From: Luzula sylvatica | Taxonomy: Eukaryota > Streptophyta > Magnoliopsida > Poales > Juncaceae | Direction of reading: 5' to 3' | Assembly (NCBI GenBank): GCA_946800325.1 | Contig: OX326961.1 | Location: forward strand, 37,384,543-37,448,542 | DNA length: 64,000 bases | Shown: positions 54,970 to 64,000 of the stretch, piece after piece | How the letters are laid out: the number at the start of each line of letters is the position of its first letter | Position numbering within the stretch: position 1 is the first letter of the stretch | The notes under the pieces: generated by a model | The model's input: only the letters and a program-made list of their open reading frames with translations | Told to the model about the DNA's origin: nothing | The model's database searches: none | Program-made: the position numbers and the translations under genes

Positions 54970-56735
54970 CAAAATAAAAGGGAAATTCTAAAAAAACAAC
55001 TTAGCTTTCTTGAAAATTTTAAAAAAGCCCTCGCCTTTTGTTTCATTTAATTTATTCCTACAGGATTCAAAAATGTTGAGACCAAAATATTTCTCTATAT
55101 TTCGTATTTAATTTTATTAAATCAATTTTGGTATTTTATATAGATTTTAAGAAATCATAAATATTTTTTAAGGTATACTAATTTAAAAACAAACAAAAAA
55201 AAGACTTTATGTTATATCTATATGATTTTATATTCCATGTATCATATATTTTTACATGAAAAGCTAATATCAAATAATAAAAATAAACAACAAAATAATA
55301 AATATCATGTGTAACTTAAAAATAAATTGTCGAAAAATATATTTTAATAGCTAGTTTTAATGTTAACTAGAATTGTGCTCTCACACGCGGCAAGTATGGT
55401 AATTATATTTTTCATTTTTATACGAATCTCCTATTTACGATGTTAAAGACAATATCATTTAAAAATAAAATTATATCATAATATATTGAACAATATATTG
55501 AGTTCATTATATTTTATAACTCGTCTAAGTATAAATATCTAATTTCATGATTATTTTGTATTATGCTAGCAAGTGATTAATTATACATATGTTAGTACCA
55601 AGATATAATTATCTTTGTGTTATAATACAAAAAAAATTTTAAATGACAACATTAATATATCATTGTTATTCACAACAGTTCAAGCAATATTAAATATAGA
55701 AGTACCGAACCATACAATATATATGTAGACTTTGCACGACATTAAATATATAATACTAACATCTTTTATTTCATACATTAATATGTACATGGTATTACAT
55801 TAAATATTTAGAATTATCAACAAAATTATCTTGTAGGGATGGTCCACTACGTAAACATGACACAATTAAAAACTAATATTTTTTTAACTAAGCAACATAA
55901 TTAGAAATTATTTAATATCATAATATTATTTTAAATTTACATTTCTTATAATAAGAATAATAGTATATGTACATTTTATAAGTTTAAGAAGTTATTCGTG
56001 TTAGTAAACTTTTATCTTTATTTTTATTATTTTTTGAAAAAATATATATTGTAAGCCTAACAAATTATTTGTGTTTGGTAAATTCAAATCTTTCATTTTT
56101 ATTAGTTTTTGAAAAAAATAACATGAAAGTTTATAAGCTACTTAGTATTGTGTACGTTTTTCTTTAAATTGTAGTTTTGGGAACAATACTAATTAAGCTT
56201 AAAAGTTACTAATGTAATTATACTTACTTTTGTATTGTATTTTCTCGCATAATTGTGTTCACAACTTTAAGCTAGAGAAAAAAATGTTGGAAATTAGATA
56301 ATATGGAACTCAAAATAAAGAAAAAATTGATATAAAATAAAATATTAAAATATATAAAAAATAAAAAATGTATAGGTATGTATTTATTTAACGCTAGTTT
56401 TGCCTGACAAAATATATAATAAATAAAATATTAAAATTATGTACATGACATAGTGTTTTTTTTTAATTAGTGTATGTTAAAAAATATTTATGGAGATTTT
56501 TAAATTAATAAAATAATACAAAAAGACGTTTAATAAATTTAAATATGGAAAATAGAGGGTATTTTTTGTAAAAAAAAATTAACACCATGAAATATCTCTA
56601 TTATAAGGGGGTAAATGAAAATGAAACGTTGTTTAGAGGGGGGTTTTGGAGTTTCCAAAAAGTGAGTTTTTTTTTTTACAAATTCAAGAAAACTAGGGGG
56701 GATTATTTGAAAAATATCCTTAAATGAATTACAAT
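54970..56735. mobile_element. Fold-back element, large copy
   Basis: The left end GGGAAATTCTAAAAAAAC...CTTTCTTGAAAATTTTAAAA is inverted at the right end (GTTTTGGAGTTTCC...CAAATTCAAGAAAACTAGG). Inner arms (AAAGCTAATATCAAATAAT near 55,258 and its inverse ATTTAACGCTAGTTTTG near 56,388) also pair. A Helitron-like CTAG terminus at 55,367 suggests an insertion inside. No transposase frame. Confidence 0.6.
55367..55400 (-). mobile_element. Helitron-like terminus inside the fold-back element
   Basis: CTAG (55367-55370) is followed by a weak GTG/CAC hairpin and then ATAATTATATTTTTCATTTT-type sequence shared with 57,864-57,885. Confidence 0.35.
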
Positions 56736-58494
56736 TGGTACAATATTAACTTACACTTAACGAATAATAATATGACATATCATCACTGTAAGTGATGTGA
56801 CTTTCTAAAATTGTTCAAATATAGTTGTAAAATAACGAACACATGAAGGTCTGCAAAAAATCATAGTCGTAAAAAAATCAATTGTTAATTCAACGGTTCA
56901 CGTTTTGTTACGTATCATAATATAATGGTTGAAGCCATTGTTATGATGCATGATAAGAAGATTGTATAAAGATAGAGTTTAAAATAAAAGATAAGTACAA
57001 TCATTGTTAATAAAACTCTTAGTGCGAATTAGCTTGCTCGAGAATACAAGTGGAGCAGTTTGCGCACGAAGTCGTAATGCGTAACTTTTAAAGCTAGTAT
57101 GCCCCTCGGCAAAGACGCATCTCCACCAGCAAGTTCGCTCAGGAGGTCCACTCGAGGATGAGAGATAATGAGAAATTAATGGAAATATAAAACGAAATTA
57201 GAAAGCTCATATCTCTCCTATATTTCTTTGCAATTTGTTACAAAATCTAATTGAAGGTAGCCCTGAAAGGGAACAAATAAAATTGTGCTTCTATGGACAT
57301 TTCGTCAAATAAGCCTCTTCTTATGAAGTCTCTCATCAACACAGATGTTTGTTCATTCTATTATCCTTGTAAACATTAATCAAACATGGAAGCATTGAAT
57401 TCAACATAGAGGTTCAGGAGAATAATTAAGTAGATGGGTGATTTTATAGTAGGATATTTTCAATTATTGTACAAATTAAAAAGGATATTTTAGATATCTT
57501 TGAATCATCTATTTTAAATAATAATCAATACAATATTCGAATAGGAAAATAATTTGATTGACAAACTAGAAAACATCTAATTTATTATAAATATCCAAAG
57601 TACTTTTTAAAAAGGTCCTATATCATGAAATTACTCTAATCAGATTACATCCAAACAGCATCCCTTCTTTGAATGAATGATAATAGAATGTTTACCTCTT
57701 TTATTGTCTTTATTTTGAATATAATCTTGGAAGGTCCATGCATAACGGCACAATCATATGAATCTTCGTCATCTTTATCAATTTAATTGTGTGTACAACT
57801 GATCCATTTATTTCCTTTACATTACACTAATACTAGGAGAATACTCGCGATACGCGACGATCATAATAATTATATTTTTCATTTTATTATGAATGATAAT
57901 TTTTATGATAAAAATGGCAATATTATAGTAAAATAAAATTATTTGATGTTATATTAATCTCATCATGTTATATAACTAATTTAACTATAATCAAGAATAT
58001 ATTTTACAATTATGTTATGTTATGGTAGAAAGTAACTCATTTTAAATCAAATTTTAATACATATATTTAAGCAAATAAATAATATCCAAACCATAACACA
58101 ATTTTATGAAAAAAATCACAAATGATATCATTGTTGCTCACGATAATTCATGGACTATAAGCAATGTTACAGATATCGCATATCGCTTACAGATCGGTTC
58201 GTCACCGATAAGAGATATGACTGACATAGCGGATTCAAAGCGGAAAATATCAGTGGTATAGCGGTACTGTACTTTTTAGTATTAATATATTAAATTGATT
58301 ATTATAACATTAATTTATATTGAGTTTCTTAAACTAATTTAAATTTTACATGATTAATATTCAAAATTCAATAATACATATAAATTTCAAGTCAAACTAA
58401 AGATACATTTAAAATTATAACATACAATAAACTAAATCAAAAAATCGTGTTCATTAACCATCGGTGTAGATGCGGGTGCCCCTAATGAAAATCT
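56736..58494. other. Intergenic, with a Helitron-like terminus at 57833-57857
   Basis: CTAG at 57833-57836 is followed by the stem TCGCG/CGCGA around ATA, then the same AT-rich sequence as after 55,400. In minus sense this is hairpin then CTAG. No gene is supported here. Confidence 0.45.
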
Positions 58495-59678
58495 TGTTGG
58501 GTTATCTACACCCCATCAAGTCCGCGCAGCGGATAATTATTGGACTCGACGGAGTACAAATCCCCGAGATCTCATCTACGATTTGTTTATCAAATTGCCT
58601 ATAACTAATATAACGTAAATCTAATAAACGTAATATTTGTACCTAGCGAAATTGATCACTTACGAAGGGTTTGTCGCTGCGAAGCCTTCACTTCCGTTCA
58701 CGTCGCACCTTTTCGTTCGCACCCTTTCGTTCGCACCTTTTCGCTCGTACTGGTTCGTCCCACGCCCAAACCGGTCATCTTTCTCCGTTCGTCTTCTCGT
58801 CGGTTGATGAACTTAACTCGTTAGTACGCAAACATATACGTACCTCTACTCGTATCCACCGCGAAACGGGAGTCGTTGGATAATCGCGAAACGGCCAAGA
58901 CGCCTCGTAATCACTCTTGCTTAAACTCTTGCCGGAATCAATGGAGAATTCCGGCGAACTTTTCTTTCTCTTAATTACTGGATTAATTAGTGGAAATAAT
59001 GGTTTCTTAGATTGAATTGAATGATATGATTAGGGTCCTATTTATAGAATAACTCGTATTCCTTCACCAGTAAATAGACACTCTTTAATCAATCAAATGA
59101 TACTTTTATATGCATGAAAGGACAAGTTTCTAAAAGATTTGATCAAAAGATGTGTCTCCTGCAGAATCAGCAGACACACTTTCACTAAACTGGAATTTCG
59201 ATCCACTTAGGTCCGTAATTAACAGGAACTTTCTGAACGAAACTTCTAGATGATCTTATCACCTTTCCAACAAATCTGAGTTTATCCAATTTGGATATCC
59301 AGTCCGAAAGTTATGCTAGTTTTAGTAAACGTTCGCGTTCTTTCGTCGAACTGCCGCAACCTTTCGTGTATTTCATTATAATGACCGTCCTACGTTATTC
59401 AAATGTTTTTCCACTGAATATGAAAGTTGTAGATAATCTACTTATCTAACTTATGAGAGTTGAATCATTCAAATCGGTGTTCATATGCGAAAGTTATGTC
59501 CGTTTTAGTAAACATGTTCCAAACAGATTTTTCCTAAAATCTTATCTTATCAATCTAATTATGTATATCGTATATACATATGTGCATCTAATACACATGT
59601 TATATTTCTATGAACTGCCATGTTCATATATCCTTATACGTACGATTTTACCGTAGATGTGAAACTGCATTTCCTTCA
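58495..59678 (-). repeat. LTR of copia D (3' LTR in element sense)
   Basis: It starts TGTTGGGTTATCTACACC and ends TTTCCTTCA (1,184 bp), followed by the purine tract GAGTGGGAGAC in minus sense (59679-59689). It is the same superfamily as the A LTR (shared CCGCGCAGCGGATA, CTACTCGTATCCACCG) but clearly diverged. A tandem TTTCGTTCGCACC repeat sits near 58,705-58,750. Confidence 0.92.
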
Positions 59679-59689
59679 GTCTCCCACTC

Positions 59690-60849
59690 AATTTTATATC
59701 TACGTAAAACGTACTATACATATCATATATATGTATAATTTTTAGAGAGTTTATGTATATCCTATATACTTATTGTTCGAGCCCGACTTGTCTCATTTCT
59801 ATGTGTGACCGTGTAGGTTCAACTTAATGATGGCCGTAAACTTATGCCTAAGTCTTACAAGCTTATGAGCGGGATCTAGTCACTCCATCATGTAGCCATG
59901 TTAAATTGAATTTAAATGACTTTCATCATTTATACCTAATCTCGATATACGATTTTGGTTCTCTTATTCGCGATATCCGTCAATGACGAGGCATGGTGAT
60001 AGTCATCCCCTTTATGTAATTGACTTAATGTTTTTCCGATTTCTCATGAATTAATTTAACAATTGATCAATATCAATTTGTGCACATGTTAATTTAATTC
60101 AATCGGTGGCCAACAAAATATCTATTTCTTTCGAAATGAACAATTCATATCTTGATAATCACATTAATATTCATATTTCGTGACACACCCAATGATAGCC
60201 TTATTACCCATTTACGGAATAATGTTAACTATATCAAAGTATGCAACTACGTATAAAAATTAATCAAGTGTTATCTCAAGTATGAAGCTACCAAAACCTA
60301 TTCGCTGCGATTCATTTTTAATGACTAAACCATGTTATGAATTCGCACCTTTTGGTCAAGTCCATACATATCAACTATATGTAACTATATTTCCGATTTG
60401 ACACGCTCTTTTGTCAATGATTAGTAAAGCTGAATCATCACCTCGGCAAATATACTAATCATGTTAGTCTATTATCATATAATAGAATATATTTAACTCA
60501 TTAAATATCCTAATCATAAATAGGGACAATTTCGAAATATATACTCTTATTAAATTTCGTTTTAAATAACATTTATTGTAAGTATTTAATATACGACGTC
60601 TTTACTTAGTAAATCTTATTATACTAAACGCTCATATTTCGAGATATAAATCTGGATTAATATAACTAATTATATAACCCCACACACAAGTTAAAATAAA
60701 GCTAAATTGTAGAATAAACAAAACTAAATATTTTATTAAATCAAAATAAAAAGTTTTTACATTTGTTGATTACATTTATTTATAGAACTAATAATACATC
60801 GTTTACGAAATTACTAAGGAATATTGGGATGAGATAGCTAATATAATCC
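59690..60849 (-). other. Long 3' noncoding region of D
   Basis: About 1.16 kb lies between the pol stop and the PPT. Blocks are shared with A, C and E (GTGTGACCGTGTAGGTTC, GCGGGATCTAGTCACTCC, CGCGATATCCGTCAA, CTCAAGTATGAAGCTACC). Because D pol is open, this region is not a product of decay. Confidence 0.8.
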
Positions 60850-63800
60850 CTAATTTAATTCCTCCTCTAGATATCTTAAACCAATGTTGTGAGTATGCCT
60901 ATCATGCTTGGCTTGAGCTAATGGTTTCGTAAACGGGTCCGCCACGTTGTCGCCAGTATTAACTTTCATTATGGCAACTTCCTTGCGTTGCAAAATTTCA
61001 CGAATCAAATTAAACTTCCGGAGAATATGTTTAGAACGGTGATGTGATCTAGGTTCTTTAGCTTGAGCGATCACACCCGAATTGTCGCAATATACGCCAA
61101 TGGGTTTCATAATGCTTGGGACTACTCCAAGTTCCGGGATGAATTTACGCATCCAAACCGCTTCTTTTGCTGCTTCCGAAGCTGCGATATATTCCGCTTC
61201 TGTAGTGGAATTAGCTATCGTATGTTGTTTGGAACTCTTCCAAACTACCGCACCGCCATTTAGACAAAACACATAACCTGATTGAGACCTAAAGTCATCA
61301 ATACATGTTTGAAGACTAGCGTCGGTATATCCTTTAACGATTAGCTCTTCACTAGTACCACCATACACAAGAAAGAGATCCTTTGTTCTACGTAAGTATT
61401 TAAGGATAGATTTAACCGCAATCCAATGTGCTTCACCAGGATTCGATTGATAGCGTGAAACAACGCTTAAGGCATATGATACGTCTGGACGAGTACATAT
61501 CATGGCATACATGATGGATCCTACCGCCGAAGCGTATGGAACATCAGACATTAATTTCTTATCTTCAATCGATGTCGGACATTGATTTTTCGAGAAATTA
61601 ATACCATGCGACATAGGTATAAATCCCTTCTTGGAATTTTCCATTGCAAATTTATGCAATACCTTGTCAATATACGTACGTTGACTTAAACCAAGGAGTA
61701 TTTTAGATCTATCTCTATAGATTTTTACGCCTAATATATAAGCTGCCTCGCCTAAGTCTTTCATAGCGAAACGACTCGTTAAATATTTTTTAACTTCCGT
61801 AAGCATCGGAATATCGTTTCCTATGAGCAATATATCGTCCACATAAAGAACAAGAAACACAATACGGCTCCCACTTACCTTCTTGTATACACAATGTTCA
61901 TCTACGTTTTTGATAAAATTATACTCGCTTATAACTTCATCAAATCGTATATTCCAACTTCGAGATACTTGTTTCAATCCATAAATGGATCGTTGTAACT
62001 TACAAACTTTATTCGCATCTTTTGGATCGATAAAACCTTCGGGTTGTGGCATGTACACATCCTCTATTAAATTTCCGTTAAGAAATGCGGTTTTAACGTC
62101 CATTTGCCATATCTCATAATCATAGTATGCAACTATAGCAAGTAGTATGCGAATAGACTTAAGCATGGCTACCGGGGAAAACGTTTTATCATAGTCAATA
62201 CCATGGATTTGTTTGAAACCTTTCGCGACAAGCCGTGCTTTGTAAGTTTGCACATTTCCATCAATATTTATTTTCTTCTTGAAAACCCATTTACATCCAA
62301 CGGGTGTGACCCCTGGAGGTTTATCTATCAAGTTCCAAACTTGATTATCATACATGGACTGGATTTCTGATTTCATGGCTTCGAGCCATTTGTTGGAATC
62401 TATACCTTTAATCGCATCTTTGTAGGATTTCGGTTCATCATCAATGAACTCGATGTCGCCATTATAGGTTATGATAAAACCATAGCGTTCAGGTTCATGG
62501 CGAATCCTACTAGATCGACGAGAAGGTACAATGACTTGTGTACTTGATTCAGCTAAGTCAACATTTGACGGTTCTGAATCAATCATCGTCGGTTCAACTT
62601 CTATTTCGGTATCTCGAATTTCATCAAGATCTATTTTTGCTCCTCCATTGTGCGAAGAGATAAAGTCCTCCTCTAAGAAGACACCTCTTCGTGCCACGAA
62701 AACTTTATTTTCAGCTGGATTGTAAAAATAGTATCCTCTTGTTTCTTTAGGATAACCGACAAATAGACATTTGTCTGATTTGGGATCGAGCTTGTCAGAA
62801 ATCATTCTTTGGACATATGCTTCGCATCCCCAGATTTTAATAAAAGACAATAATGGAGTTTTTCCATGCCATAGCTCATATGGTGTCTTTTCAACCGACT
62901 TTGAAGGTAAGCGATTTATCAAATAAGCCGCGGTCAAAAGTGCATATCCCCAAAACAATTTTGGAAGACTAGTTTGACTCATCATTGATCGAACCATATC
63001 TAATGGGGTACGATTTCTCCTTTCAGATACGCCATTCCATTGTGGTGTGCCAGGTGGAGTAAGTTGTGAAACAATTCCACAATCTTTTAAATGATCGTCA
63101 AACTCATAGCTCAAATACTCGCCTCCTCGATCAGATCGAAGAGCTTTGATTTTCTTGCCAAGCTGGTTCTCTACTTCATTTTGGAATTCTTTGAACTTTT
63201 CAAAAGATTCTGATTTAAGACGCATTAAATAGACATAGCCATATCTACTATAATCGTCAATAAATGTGATGAAGTAACGATAACCTCCTCTTGCCTCGAT
63301 GCTCATTGGACCACATACATCTGAATGTATTAGTTCTAATAGCTCCGTGGACCGTTGACCTTTCTTCGAAAACGGCATTTTTATCATTTCGCCAAGTAAA
63401 CATGATTCGCATTTCCCATATGAATCAAATTCAAATGAGTCGAGTAAACCATCTTTATGGAGTTTCGAGATGCATTTCTCATTTATATGACCTAAACGAC
63501 AATGCCAAAAGTAAGTTTGATTACCAACTTTAGGATTATTCCGAGATTCATTCACGTTATAGATGGATTTATTAAATTTATCTAAATCTAACACATAAAG
63601 ACCATTCTCAATAACTACATTAGCATAAATATTATTGTCTTTACATATCACAAATTCATCATTCCTAATAACAAATTCATAGCCATCATTCGCTAATTTA
63701 GACACGCTTATTATATTTTTACATAAACTAGGTACATAAAAACATTTATTTAATACTATATTAAATCCACTTGGTAATGCTAGATCCACTTCTCCTATTG

Positions 63801-64000
63801 CAAAAGCCGCAACCTTTGCTCCATTTCCAACGCGGAGATCTACATCACCAGACTTCAATCGTCTACTATTTCCTAGGATCTGCACATTACGACAAATATG
63901 AGTTCCACAACCAGTATCTAATACCCAATTATTCATAGTAGAAATATTAATTTCTATAACAGACATACCTGCGGTACCGGCCGCTACGGCTTTCCCTTTG
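60850..64000 (-). CDS. Copia D pol polyprotein (protease, integrase, RT, RNase H), partial
   Basis: One frame is open from the right window edge to TAG at 60850-60852; counting from the first ATG inside the window (63966) gives 1,038 codons. Protease LDTG is at residues 16-19. The integrase zinc site is H155, H160, C186, C189, and the core triad D216, D279, E315 has the expected 35-residue spacing. The RT holds [10 protein letters not shown] (D623) and YVDD at 708-711. RNase H holds YTDAS (D882) and TEAEYIA (E923). It ends NVADPFTKPLAQAKHDRHTH plus a short tail. All catalytic residues seen are intact, so D may be active or recently active. The frame continues upstream, so gag and pol are probably one polyprotein; gag, leader and 5' LTR are outside the window. 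Confidence 0.95.
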   Translation of the reverse strand, partial: KGKAVAAGTAGMSVIEINISTMNNWVLDTGCGTHICRNVQILGNSRRLKSGDVDLRVGNGAKVAAFAIGEVDLALPSGFNIVLNKCFYVPSLCKNIISVSKLANDGYEFVIRNDEFVICKDNNIYANVVIENGLYVLDLDKFNKSIYNVNESRNNPKVGNQTYFWHCRLGHINEKCISKLHKDGLLDSFEFDSYGKCESCLLGEMIKMPFSKKGQRSTELLELIHSDVCGPMSIEARGGYRYFITFIDDYSRYGYVYLMRLKSESFEKFKEFQNEVENQLGKKIKALRSDRGGEYLSYEFDDHLKDCGIVSQLTPPGTPQWNGVSERRNRTPLDMVRSMMSQTSLPKLFWGYALLTAAYLINRLPSKSVEKTPYELWHGKTPLLSFIKIWGCEAYVQRMISDKLDPKSDKCLFVGYPKETRGYYFYNPAENKVFVARRGVFLEEDFISSHNGGAKIDLDEIRDTEIEVEPTMIDSEPSNVDLAESSTQVIVPSRRSSRIRHEPERYGFIITYNGDIEFIDDEPKSYKDAIKGIDSNKWLEAMKSEIQSMYDNQVWNLIDKPPGVTPVGCKWVFKKKINIDGNVQTYKARLVAKGFKQIHGIDYDKTFSPVAMLKSIRILLAIVAYYDYEIWQMDVKTAFLNGNLIEDVYMPQPEGFIDPKDANKVCKLQRSIYGLKQVSRSWNIRFDEVISEYNFIKNVDEHCVYKKVSGSRIVFLVLYVDDILLIGNDIPMLTEVKKYLTSRFAMKDLGEAAYILGVKIYRDRSKILLGLSQRTYIDKVLHKFAMENSKKGFIPMSHGINFSKNQCPTSIEDKKLMSDVPYASAVGSIMYAMICTRPDVSYALSVVSRYQSNPGEAHWIAVKSILKYLRRTKDLFLVYGGTSEELIVKGYTDASLQTCIDDFRSQSGYVFCLNGGAVVWKSSKQHTIANSTTEAEYIAASEAAKEAVWMRKFIPELGVVPSIMKPIGVYCDNSGVIAQAKEPRSHHRSKHILRKFNLIREILQRKEVAIMKVNTGDNVADPFTKPLAQAKHDRHTHNIGLRYLEEELN

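Overview
This is nuclear DNA of a flowering plant (probably a eudicot). It is AT-rich, its genes carry introns, and most of it is layered Ty1/copia retrotransposons. Two host genes are intact, both on the minus strand: a two-exon PRE/ILI1-type atypical bHLH gene (93 aa, 23,630-24,042) and an eleven-exon ABCB19-type P-glycoprotein gene (1,253 codons, 46,461-51,795). Everything else I can identify is mobile or repetitive.

Layout. (1) 1-18,466 is a nest. Old plus-strand copia H is split by minus-strand copia A (2,033-11,148; perfect 5-bp TSD AACAC) and by minus-strand copia B (11,511-18,214). The left LTR of A is patched with about 1.2 units of 5S rDNA holding an apparently intact 5S gene. (2) 18,566-21,244 is a non-autonomous hAT element with a perfect 8-bp TSD. 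It is followed by a three-copy tandem repeat and a fold-back element. (3) The PRE gene follows. (4) 24-34.6 kb is intergenic: the 3' end and LTR of a Sirevirus-like element, fold-back fragments, Helitron-like termini and tandem repeats. (5) 34.7-44.7 kb is a second copia cluster: rearranged element C, element E carrying a solo B-family LTR (TSD TGATC) and a truncated Sirevirus-like F, and a stray LTR piece. (6) A 727-bp hAT MITE (TSD ATTTTTTA). (7) ABCB19, with a MITE in intron 4. (8) An AT-rich desert with a fold-back element. (9) Copia D (58,495 to the window end), whose 1,038-codon pol frame is open.

The strongest candidate for something undescribed is in the noncoding parts of the copia elements. 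Elements A, B and C carry hairpins before gag with a conserved 19-nt loop (core GGCCAWAGTC) on stems whose sequence changes but whose pairing is kept. One A/C pair is in aligned position and shows three compensatory base-pair changes. The same lineage has an unusually long 3' noncoding region (over 1.1 kb between pol and the PPT) with blocks shared by five elements. LTRs of several different families here carry arrays of about 16-bp palindromes with the same half-site (GTNCGT...ACGNAC) but different centres. I read these as candidate RNA packaging/dimerisation and transcriptional control modules; that reading is inference.
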